Source: Chitinophagaceae bacterium (GTDB lineage Bacteria > Bacteroidota > Bacteroidia > Chitinophagales > Chitinophagaceae). From it: DNA of 16,629 nucleotides. The notes beneath the pieces are model-generated. The model was not told where the DNA came from. It made no database searches and saw only the letters and a program-made list of their open reading frames with translations. Below, piece after piece: positions 7,457-14,382 of the stretch (the stretch's first letter is position 1; every line of letters starts with the position of its first letter). The DNA lies in the NCBI GenBank assembly GCA_017853235.1, contig JAFMJX010000018.1, positions 1 to 16,629 on the forward strand, read 5' to 3'. The translations under genes and the position numbers were made by a program.

Positions 7457-7484
7457 AGCATTAAAATTTTACTTGTTCACATTG

Positions 7485-7492
7485 CAAATGTA
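7485..7492 (-). promoter_or_regulatory. Probable -7 promoter element of the ftsX operon
   Basis: TACATTTG on the minus strand matches TAnnTTTG at all fixed positions. Transcription would begin near 7480, giving a leader of about 24 bases before the ftsX ATG. No good TTTG -33 element is found 19 to 21 bases upstream, which limits confidence. Confidence 0.55.
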
Positions 7493-7513
7493 GGGTTTTG
7501 AACGCTAATGGCT

Positions 7514-7521
7514 TACATTTG
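7514..7521 (+). promoter_or_regulatory. Possible -7 promoter element of leuS
   Basis: TACATTTG fits TAnnTTTG exactly. A start near 7527 would leave an untranslated leader of about 97 bases before leuS. No well-spaced -33 TTTG is seen; TTTG at 7497-7500 is only 13 bases away. A weaker alternative nearer the gene is TTTG at 7572-7575 with TACCTGTT at 7597-7604. Confidence 0.4.
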
Positions 7522-7623
7522 CAGAGGGTGAATTATTCATTTTTTAGCCACAAATGGACCTGTTTTTTATTTTTGGTTAAAGAATTGTTAGGATTCTACC
7601 TGTTCATTAAGAAAAGTTATTAG

Positions 7624-10374
7624 ATGGAGTATCAATTTAGGGCCATTGAAAAAAAATGGCAAGCTATTTGGAAAGAGCAAAAAGCATATCAGGTTTCAAA
7701 TGAATCTACCCAACCTAAGTGCTATGTATTGGATATGTTTCCCTATCCTAGTGGTGCTGGATTGCATGTAGGTCATCCTTTAGGATATATAGCTTCAGAT
7801 ATTTATAGTCGGTTTAAAAGACTGAAAGGATTTAATGTATTACACCCCATGGGCTATGATGCATTTGGTTTACCTGCGGAGCAATATGCAATAGAAAATG
7901 GCGTACATCCTGCTCAAAGCACACACAATAATATTGATAATTTTAGAAGTCAATTAGATAATATTGGGTTTAGTTATGATTGGGAAAGAGAAGTACGAAC
8001 TTGTCAACCTGACTATTATCAATGGACACAATGGATATTTTTACAATTATTTAATAGTTATTTTGACAGAGCTCAACAAAAAGCCATTCCCATTCAAAAT
8101 TTGATTAAAACATTTGAAAAAGAAGGGAATATTCAACACACTTGTCCAACTGACAATGCATTACAATTTACGGCCTCTGATTGGAATGGGTTTACCGAAA
8201 AGCAACAACAAGATATTTTAATGCAATATCGAATTGCTTTTTGTGGTTATGGGGAAGTGAATTGGTGCGCTGCTTTAGGTACCGTACTGGCCAATGATGA
8301 AGTAATTAATGGATTGAGTGAAAGAGGGGGACATCCAGTTGAAAAGAAAAAATTACGTCAATGGTATTTACGTATTACCGAATATGCTGATCGTTTATTA
8401 AGTGGTTTGGATACCATTCAGTTTAGTGATGCGATGAAGGAAATGCAATCCAATTGGATTGGAAAAAGTGAAGGCGCTGAAATTGAATTTGCTATCAAAA
8501 ATACGACTCAAAAATTACGCGTTTATACCACTCGACCTGATACGGTATTTGGTGTAGACTTCATGGTTGTTGCCCCAGAACATGAGCTATTAGCAAGCAT
8601 CATTCCTGCATCCCATGAAAACGAAGTTGCCTCCTATATCACCTATGTAAAAAGCAGAAGTGAAAGAGAACGTATGGCAGAGAAAAAAATTACTGGATGT
8701 TTTACGGGGGCTTATGTAATCAATCCATTCAATCAAAGGGAAATACCTATTTGGATTTCGGAATACGTATTAGCAGGGTATGGCACTGGAGCTATTATGG
8801 CCGTGCCATGTGGAGATGAGCGTGACTTTAAATTTGCACAACATTTTAATATTCCAATCACCAATATTATTGGAGAGGCTTTTAATGGTCAGGAAGCTAA
8901 TTCAACTAAGGATGCAGTTTTATCAAATAGTGATTTTCTAAATGGGGTAGTGCTCAAAGATGCCATTTCTATTGTCAATGATAAAATAGAAGCGATGGGA
9001 ATTGGCAAACGTAAAGTGAATTATAAAATGCGTGATGCAGCATTTAGTAGACAACGATATTGGGGAGAGCCGTTCCCGATCCAATGGAAAGACGGCATTG
9101 CCTATCCATTAAAGGAATCTGAACTTCCATTGTTATTGCCCGAAGTAGATCATTATGGACCAGGTCCAGATGGAGAAGGGCCTTTGGCAAATATTGAAAG
9201 TTGGAAACAAGCTCAATACGAAACCAATACGATGCCTGGATATGCAGGAAGTAGTTGGTATTTTTTAAGATATATGGACCCACATAATGATCAAGCATTT
9301 TGCAGTAAAAAAGCAAGTGATTATTGGGGTCAAGTAGATTTGTATATTGGAGGAACAGAGCATGCAGTGGGTCATTTATTATACAGCAGAATGTGGACCA
9401 AAGCCTTATTTGATTTAGGCCATATTAGTTTTGATGAGCCTTTCAAAAAATTATTAAATCAAGGAATGATTCAAGGCAGTTCTCGATTTGTATATAGAAA
9501 AAGAGGCAGCAATGTTTTTGTCTCAGCGGGCTTAGTGAGTCAATATGAAGTGGACGCATTACATGTGGATGTAAATATCGTAGATGGTTTGGAGTTAGAT
9601 ACTGTAGCTTTTAAAAAATGGAAACCAGATTATGCACAAGCTGAATTTATTTTAGAAGACGGTAAGTATATCTGTGGTGTGGAAGTAGAAAAAATGTCGA
9701 AGTCTAAATTTAACACGGTGAATCCGGATGTATTGGTTGAGAAATATGGGGCAGATACTTTTAGAATGTATGAAATGTTTTTGGGGCCGGTAGAACAAAG
9801 TAAGCCATGGGATACTAAAGGAATTGAAGGGGTACATCGTTTTTTGAAAAAGTTTTGGAGATTGTTTTATGATGAAATGAAAGGTAAGGTTTGGGTAGAA
9901 GGAGAGCCAACCGCCGATGAATTAAAAATATTACATAAAACCATCAAAAAAATTGAAGAAGATACAGAGCGATATAGCTTTAATACAGCGGTGAGTACCT
10001 TTATGATTTGTATTAATGAATTGTTTGAAATAAGATGTCATAAAAAATCTATTTTATCTCAAGTACTCATATTAATGGCTCCTTATGCACCACATTTTTG
10101 TGAAGAATTATGGCAATTGTTGGGCCATGAAGGACTTATTGTAAATGCAGCTTATCCAGTATTTGAAGCTAAATATGTAGTAGAAAGTGCTAAAGAATAC
10201 CCTGTAAGCATCAATGGTAAACTTCGAACCAATATAGCAATTGATTTAACGGCCACGGAGGATGAAGTGCGCAGTTTGGTACTTTCAAATGGGGTAGTTC
10301 AAAAATGGATGGAAGATAAGCCTTTAAAAAAACTCATTTTTGTGAAAGGTAAAATGATAAATGTTGTAATTTAA
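7624..10374 (+). CDS. leuS: Leucyl-tRNA synthetase
   Basis: LeuRS charges tRNA-Leu with leucine in the cytoplasm. The 916 residues hold the class I signatures HVGH (48-51) and KMSKS (690-694). The CP1 editing domain that clears mischarged tRNA is intact: the Thr-rich peptide V-Y-T-T-R-P-D-T at 300-307, and G-T-G-A-I-M-A-V-P-C-G-D-E-R-D at 387-401 with the tRNA-amino-group-binding Asp (D401). The protein is longer than the roughly 860 residues of E. coli because of an insertion at about 147-212, before N-W-C-A-A-L-G-T-V-L-A-N-D, and an enlarged leucine-specific region at about 614-690 before KMSKS; I recall both in Bacteroidota LeuRS. The anticodon-binding and C-terminal domains follow. The ATG at 7624 fits the family start. 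It is followed after 58 bases by the peptidase gene. Confidence 0.98.
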   Translation: MEYQFRAIEKKWQAIWKEQKAYQVSNESTQPKCYVLDMFPYPSGAGLHVGHPLGYIASDIYSRFKRLKGFNVLHPMGYDAFGLPAEQYAIENGVHPAQSTHNNIDNFRSQLDNIGFSYDWEREVRTCQPDYYQWTQWIFLQLFNSYFDRAQQKAIPIQNLIKTFEKEGNIQHTCPTDNALQFTASDWNGFTEKQQQDILMQYRIAFCGYGEVNWCAALGTVLANDEVINGLSERGGHPVEKKKLRQWYLRITEYADRLLSGLDTIQFSDAMKEMQSNWIGKSEGAEIEFAIKNTTQKLRVYTTRPDTVFGVDFMVVAPEHELLASIIPASHENEVASYITYVKSRSERERMAEKKITGCFTGAYVINPFNQREIPIWISEYVLAGYGTGAIMAVPCGDERDFKFAQHFNIPITNIIGEAFNGQEANSTKDAVLSNSDFLNGVVLKDAISIVNDKIEAMGIGKRKVNYKMRDAAFSRQRYWGEPFPIQWKDGIAYPLKESELPLLLPEVDHYGPGPDGEGPLANIESWKQAQYETNTMPGYAGSSWYFLRYMDPHNDQAFCSKKASDYWGQVDLYIGGTEHAVGHLLYSRMWTKALFDLGHISFDEPFKKLLNQGMIQGSSRFVYRKRGSNVFVSAGLVSQYEVDALHVDVNIVDGLELDTVAFKKWKPDYAQAEFILEDGKYICGVEVEKMSKSKFNTVNPDVLVEKYGADTFRMYEMFLGPVEQSKPWDTKGIEGVHRFLKKFWRLFYDEMKGKVWVEGEPTADELKILHKTIKKIEEDTERYSFNTAVSTFMICINELFEIRCHKKSILSQVLILMAPYAPHFCEELWQLLGHEGLIVNAAYPVFEAKYVVESAKEYPVSINGKLRTNIAIDLTATEDEVRSLVLSNGVVQKWMEDKPLKKLIFVKGKMINVVI

Positions 10375-10404
10375 TTGTTCGTTATTTTAAATTTTTTAAA
10401 TAAA

Positions 10405-10417
10405 GGGTCATTGACCC
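10405..10417. repeat. GC-rich palindrome just before the peptidase start codon
   Basis: GGGTCA-T-TGACCC is a perfect 6+1+6 palindrome that ends 15 bases before the ATG at 10433, in an otherwise strongly A/T leader. As RNA it could form a 5-bp hairpin with a 3-base loop, but an A-rich stretch follows, so it is not an intrinsic terminator on this strand. It could be an operator or a translational control hairpin. Confidence 0.55.
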
Positions 10418-10432
10418 CATAAAAAATAAACT

Positions 10433-12526
10433 ATGAAAAAAATTGCTTTATTAGGAAGTCAATTATTATTGAGTTTGTGTTTGTTTGCTCAAATGCCTTA
10501 TTCAAGTATGCCAAGATTTAACCGTTGGTTGAATAATGATGAATTTGTAATCAACACAAAAATGAACGGCAGTGCTACTGCATCCGATTTTGTTTATAAT
10601 ATTAACACGAAACAATATTCTCCAGCACCAGCAGTTGTTAAGGATGAAAAATTAATGAGTGTTAAAGAGGGCGACATTTTTGTAAAAGTGAATGGAGTAG
10701 AAAAGCAAATTACTTCGGATAAAAAAGAAAAGAAAAATCCTACTTTGTCACCAGATGGTCAATATGTGGCATATACTCAAAATAACAATTTATACACTGT
10801 TTCGGTAGCAGATGCAAAAGTCACTGCCATCACCAATGAAACTACCAAAGGAATATTAAATGGTTATGCAAGTTGGGTATATTTTGAAGAAATTTTTGGA
10901 AGACCTACGCAATACCGTGCTTTTTGGTGGAGCCCAGATAGCAAGTATATTTCATTTATGCGTTTTGATGAACGCAATGTTCCTATGTTCCCCATTTATA
11001 ATAGTGAAGGACAACATGGCTTTGTAGAAGAAACACGTTATCCAAAAGTGGGAGATGCTAATCCAACTGTAAAAATTGGTTGGACATCACCCACAGGTGG
11101 TAATATTACTTGGGCTGATTTTAATGATCAAGACGACCAGTATTTTGGATGGCCCATTTGGAATCCCAACAATAATGCCATGTGGTTATCCTGGATGGAT
11201 CGTGGTCAAAATAATTTGAAAATCTACGAATTAGACATGGTTACTGGTGCTAAAAAAGAAGTGTATAAAGAGTATCAAAAAACATGGATTGATCTAGAAG
11301 ATAGAGTGGGGGGCAGAATTAATTTTTTAGCCAATAACAAAGGGTATATCGCACAATCAGATGCCACAGGCTGGAATCAATTGTACTTATATCAAATGAA
11401 TGGCCAATTAATCAATCCTATTACAAATGGTAAATTCACTGTTACAGGAATTAAATCAATAGACGAAAAAAATAAAACAATTTATTTTACTGCAAGAGGA
11501 ATTGAAAGTTCTGCAAGAATAGATGTTTATGCAGTAGATTTTGATGGTAAAAATTTAAAAAGGTTGACTGCAGGTGACTACAACCATAGTCAAACTTATT
11601 TATCTCCTGATGGTAAGCATGTAGTTTCGGTTTATAGTAATGTAAAAACTCCCACTACAATTGGTTTAATCGATGCTAAAACAAAAGCGATTGAAGTATT
11701 AGGAACTTCGGTAGATGCTAATTTTAAAACAGACGAAGTAGCAAAAACTGAATTGATTCGAATTAAAAGCGAAGACGGTTTATATGAATTGCCTGCATTA
11801 GTTACTTGGCCTAAAAATATGGATCCTACAAAAAAGTATCCCATGTTAGTGAGTATATACGGAGGTCCTAATGCTGGAACAGTGATGGATAGTTGGAACT
11901 ATTCTAGCACACGCGAGAATTGGGCTAAAGAAGGATTGATACAAGTCGCATTTGATCATCGAGCTAGTGGGCATTTTGGAAAAGAAGGGGTGAATTATAT
12001 GTATCGCAATTTGGGTTATTGGGAAATGCAGGATTATATGACAATGGCAAAATGGTTTATTGCAAATGGACAAGCGGATCCTACCAAAATAGCCATTACA
12101 GGTTTTAGTTATGGTGGTTATATGAGTTGTTATGCTTTAACTTATGGAGCATCGGTATTTACACATGCTATGGCGGGTGGCAGTGTGACCTCATGGGAAT
12201 TGTATGATTCTCATTACACTGAAAGATACATGGATACACCTAAAGAAAATCCTGAAGGATACAAATCAAGTAGTGTTATGACGCATATTAAAAATTTTAA
12301 AGGGGTATTGCAATTAGTACACGGAACGATGGATGACAATGTACATATGCAAAATTCAATTCAATTTTTAAGTGCCTTAGAAGACAATGGAAAAGAGGTT
12401 GAATTCATGCTATATCCTGGTGGAAGACATGGCTGGGGTGGAGCAAAAGGAAAACATTTCACTGATTTAAAAAATAAATTCATTTATAAATATTTGTTAG
12501 AGAAGCCTTATGTTGCTGCTAAATAA
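10433..12526 (+). CDS. Exported S9 family peptidase, dipeptidyl peptidase IV-like
   Basis: A serine exopeptidase of the S9B type, which releases dipeptides from peptide N-termini, usually with Pro or Ala in second place; in Bacteroidota such enzymes act in the periplasm or at the surface. Residues 1-19 form a signal peptide (K-K, a Leu-rich core, cleavage probably after F-A-Q). The N-terminal beta-propeller domain spans about 30-420 and contains S-W-V-Y-F-E-E-I-F-G, matching the region whose Glu pair binds the substrate amino group. The alpha/beta-hydrolase domain holds the triad S559 (GFSYGGY), D634 (HGTMDDNVH) and H666 (GGRHGWGG). The 697-residue length suits DPP IV. A GGGTCATTGACCC palindrome precedes the start, and ruvB follows after 23 bases. 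Confidence 0.94.
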   Translation: MKKIALLGSQLLLSLCLFAQMPYSSMPRFNRWLNNDEFVINTKMNGSATASDFVYNINTKQYSPAPAVVKDEKLMSVKEGDIFVKVNGVEKQITSDKKEKKNPTLSPDGQYVAYTQNNNLYTVSVADAKVTAITNETTKGILNGYASWVYFEEIFGRPTQYRAFWWSPDSKYISFMRFDERNVPMFPIYNSEGQHGFVEETRYPKVGDANPTVKIGWTSPTGGNITWADFNDQDDQYFGWPIWNPNNNAMWLSWMDRGQNNLKIYELDMVTGAKKEVYKEYQKTWIDLEDRVGGRINFLANNKGYIAQSDATGWNQLYLYQMNGQLINPITNGKFTVTGIKSIDEKNKTIYFTARGIESSARIDVYAVDFDGKNLKRLTAGDYNHSQTYLSPDGKHVVSVYSNVKTPTTIGLIDAKTKAIEVLGTSVDANFKTDEVAKTELIRIKSEDGLYELPALVTWPKNMDPTKKYPMLVSIYGGPNAGTVMDSWNYSSTRENWAKEGLIQVAFDHRASGHFGKEGVNYMYRNLGYWEMQDYMTMAKWFIANGQADPTKIAITGFSYGGYMSCYALTYGASVFTHAMAGGSVTSWELYDSHYTERYMDTPKENPEGYKSSSVMTHIKNFKGVLQLVHGTMDDNVHMQNSIQFLSALEDNGKEVEFMLYPGGRHGWGGAKGKHFTDLKNKFIYKYLLEKPYVAAK

Positions 12527-12549
12527 ATAATCACTATTAGATCCCTTTC

Positions 12550-13587
12550 ATGCCAAACCCTTTATTAGATATCAATGCTTCAGGTTTCAATTCTCAAGAC
12601 AGAGAATTTGAAAATAGTATTCGTCCCAGAGAGATGGATGCCTTTACTGGACAACCTCAATTGATTGAAAATTTAAGCATATTTATAAAGGCTGCAAAAA
12701 TGAGAGGAGAGGCTTTGGATCATATTTTATTTCATGGTCCTCCAGGATTAGGAAAAACCACTTTAAGCCGTATCGTAGCCAATGAAATGGGGGTTCAAAT
12801 TAAAGAAACTTCGGGCCCTGTTATTGAAAAGCCCAGTGATTTAGCCGGGCTTTTAACCAGTTTAGAAGCCAATGATGTTTTATTCATAGATGAGATACAC
12901 AGATTAAGTACGGTTGTGGAAGAGTATCTTTATGCTGCGATGGAGGATTATAAGATTGATATCATGATTGATAGCGGTCCAAATGCGCGAAGTATACAAA
13001 TTAACTTAAATCCTTTTACTTTAGTGGGAGCTACTACCAGAAGTGGTTTACTAACTGCTCCTTTACTTTCTCGTTTTGGCATTAAGTCCCGATTGGAATA
13101 TTATCCAGCTGCGGTGATTGAAAAAATTATTTTAAGAAGCGCTTCTATATTAGAAGTGTCTATTCAAAGTGATGCAGCAGGGGAAATTGCTCGCCGAAGT
13201 AGGGGCACCCCAAGAATTGCAAATGGATTATTAAGACGCGTTCGTGATTTTGCACAGGTATTAAACGATGGTAGCGTAGACATAGGCATTACCAAACATG
13301 CTTTGAAAGCGCTTCATGTGGATGAACATGGTTTAGATGAAATGGACAATCGAATTTTACTCGCCATTATTGAAAAGTTCAAAGGCGGTCCTGTGGGTAT
13401 TACAACTATTGCAACGGCGGTGGGAGAGGAATCTGGCACAATAGAAGAAGTGTATGAACCTTTTTTAATACAAGAAGGTTTTTTACAAAGAACACCTAGA
13501 GGGAGAGAAGTCACACATAAAGCTTATGAGCATCTAGGTAAAAAACCACCACGTCCTTCCATGGAGAATCCCGAATTATTTAGATAA
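12550..13587 (+). CDS. ruvB: Holliday junction branch-migration ATPase RuvB
   Basis: RuvB is the hexameric AAA+ motor that pumps DNA through the RuvA-bound Holliday junction before RuvC cuts it. The 345 residues show Walker A G-P-P-G-L-G-K-T-T (63-71), Walker B L-F-I-D-E-I-H (111-117, D114 and E115), the sensor 1 segment L-V-G-A-T-T-R-S-G (158-166) and the arginine finger R175 in P-L-L-S-R-F-G. The C-terminal winged-helix domain ends in the conserved F-L-Q-R-T-P-R-G-R. Full length. The ATG at 12550 is 23 bases after the peptidase gene, so the two are probably co-transcribed, though they share no evident function. It converges on the response regulator gene, with an AT-rich hairpin between them. 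ruvA is not in the window. Confidence 0.98.
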   Translation: MPNPLLDINASGFNSQDREFENSIRPREMDAFTGQPQLIENLSIFIKAAKMRGEALDHILFHGPPGLGKTTLSRIVANEMGVQIKETSGPVIEKPSDLAGLLTSLEANDVLFIDEIHRLSTVVEEYLYAAMEDYKIDIMIDSGPNARSIQINLNPFTLVGATTRSGLLTAPLLSRFGIKSRLEYYPAAVIEKIILRSASILEVSIQSDAAGEIARRSRGTPRIANGLLRRVRDFAQVLNDGSVDIGITKHALKALHVDEHGLDEMDNRILLAIIEKFKGGPVGITTIATAVGEESGTIEEVYEPFLIQEGFLQRTPRGREVTHKAYEHLGKKPPRPSMENPELFR

Positions 13588-13605
13588 TACTTTTTCTAAA
13601 TAATT
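13574..13605. terminator. AT-rich hairpin between convergent ruvB and response regulator genes
   Basis: AATTATTTAGA (13574-13584) and TCTAAATAATT (13595-13605) are perfect 11-base arms around a 10-base loop. The stem includes the end of ruvB and reaches the last base of the regulator's stop codon. It is placed as a bidirectional terminator should be, but the stem is nearly all A/T and neither side has a clean T-run. Confidence 0.4.
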
Positions 13606-14303
13606 TATTCAACTACCAATCTAAATCCATTGCCATGGATGTTTACAATTTCAATGGTATCGTCTTCCTTTAAGTATTTTCTTAGTTTAGCAATATAAAC
13701 GTCCATACTTCGACCATTAAAATAGGTATCGCTGCCCCAGATTTTCTTTAATGCTTTTTCGCGCGTTAATAAATCGTTTTTATTTTCGGCCAACATTTTT
13801 AATAATTCATTTTCCTTAGGTGATAATATTTGAGTTTTTAACTTAAAAGTCAATTCTCTTAATTTAGGATTAAAATGATAACCACCTAATTCAAATTCTT
13901 GGTTGTCGGTAATTTTATTGTCTTCTTCGTTGCGCTTAATAATTGCTTTGATTTTATGCAATAATACTTCGCTATCAAAAGGCTTAGTGATATAATCATC
14001 CGCTCCTAATTTGTACCCATGAATGATGTCTTCTTTTAATGTTTTAGCGCTTAGGAAAAATAAAGGCACATCAGGATCGATATCTCTAATTTCTTCGGCC
14101 AAAGTGAATCCATCAACATGTGGCATCATAACATCTAACAAACACAAATCAAATTTTTCACGTTGAAATGCAGCCAATCCCAAACGTCCATCACGTTCTA
14201 GGGTTACTTCATAATCATTTAATTCTAAATAATTTTTTAACACTAAACCTAAATTACTGTCGTCCTCGCACAATAAAATTTTGCTTATTTTTTTGTCTTC
14301 CAT
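13605..14303 (-). CDS. OmpR/PhoB-family response regulator
   Basis: A two-component transcription regulator: an aspartate-phosphorylated receiver that controls a winged-helix DNA-binding domain. With ATG at 14303 it has 232 residues. The receiver (about 6-120) shows the acidic pocket E13-D14-D15, phospho-acceptor D57 in L-L-D-V-M-M-P, S85 in F-L-S-A-K and K107 in T-K-P-F. The Trans_Reg_C domain (about 132-231) has the L-S-P-K-E-N-E-L-L-K-M-L and N-G-R-S-M-D-V-Y-I-A-K-L-R-K-Y-L segments. It resembles Bacteroides RprY, though orthology is not proven. An in-frame TTG at 14321 would add six residues; the ATG fits the family better. No histidine kinase gene is adjacent: recQ lies upstream and ruvB converges, so its partner is encoded elsewhere. 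Confidence 0.95.
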   Translation of the reverse strand: MEDKKISKILLCEDDSNLGLVLKNYLELNDYEVTLERDGRLGLAAFQREKFDLCLLDVMMPHVDGFTLAEEIRDIDPDVPLFFLSAKTLKEDIIHGYKLGADDYITKPFDSEVLLHKIKAIIKRNEEDNKITDNQEFELGGYHFNPKLRELTFKLKTQILSPKENELLKMLAENKNDLLTREKALKKIWGSDTYFNGRSMDVYIAKLRKYLKEDDTIEIVNIHGNGFRLVVE

Positions 14304-14328
14304 AATGATTGCTTTGGTCAAAGAAACG

Positions 14329-14353
14329 ATTTTTAAGTGGCATGCTTAAAAAT
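14329..14353. repeat. Inverted repeat upstream of the response regulator gene
   Basis: ATTTTTAAG (14329-14337) and CTTAAAAAT (14345-14353) are perfect 9-base arms with a 7-base spacer, 26 bases upstream of the regulator ATG and 30 bases after the recQ stop. It may be an operator, perhaps for autoregulation, or a weak terminator for recQ. A T-rich stretch (TTTCTTTG on the minus strand, 14326-14319) follows. Confidence 0.45.
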
Positions 14354-14382
14354 GGCTTTCCAATGTTTTGTTAAAAATATAC

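Larger units (their letters stand above)
7483..7523. repeat. Inverted repeat whose arms are divergent -7 promoter boxes
   Basis: TGCAAATGTA (7483-7492) and TACATTTGCA (7514-7523) are perfect 10-base inverted arms separated by 21 bases. Each arm holds TACATTTG, a full match to the Bacteroidota -7 consensus TAnnTTTG: on the minus strand at 7492-7485, facing ftsX, and on the plus strand at 7514-7521, facing leuS. Confidence 0.75.

Noticed and set aside
7522..7623. Leader of leuS examined for a T-box, attenuator or leader peptide with Leu codons
   Set aside because: Only short 4-5 bp stems, no T-box motif, no leader frame rich in Leu and no terminator hairpin with a T-run.
9044..9316. Open frame antisense to leuS (also at 9652-9837)
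   Set aside because: No recognisable domain, and it lies fully within the strongly conserved leuS coding strand; a chance shadow.
11632..12073. Two open frames antisense to the DPP IV-like peptidase
   Set aside because: They lie opposite well-conserved peptidase sequence and have no recognisable motif.
14304..14321. TTG start at 14321 for the response regulator
   Set aside because: An ATG six codons later, at 14303, gives the usual distance to the E-D-D pocket.
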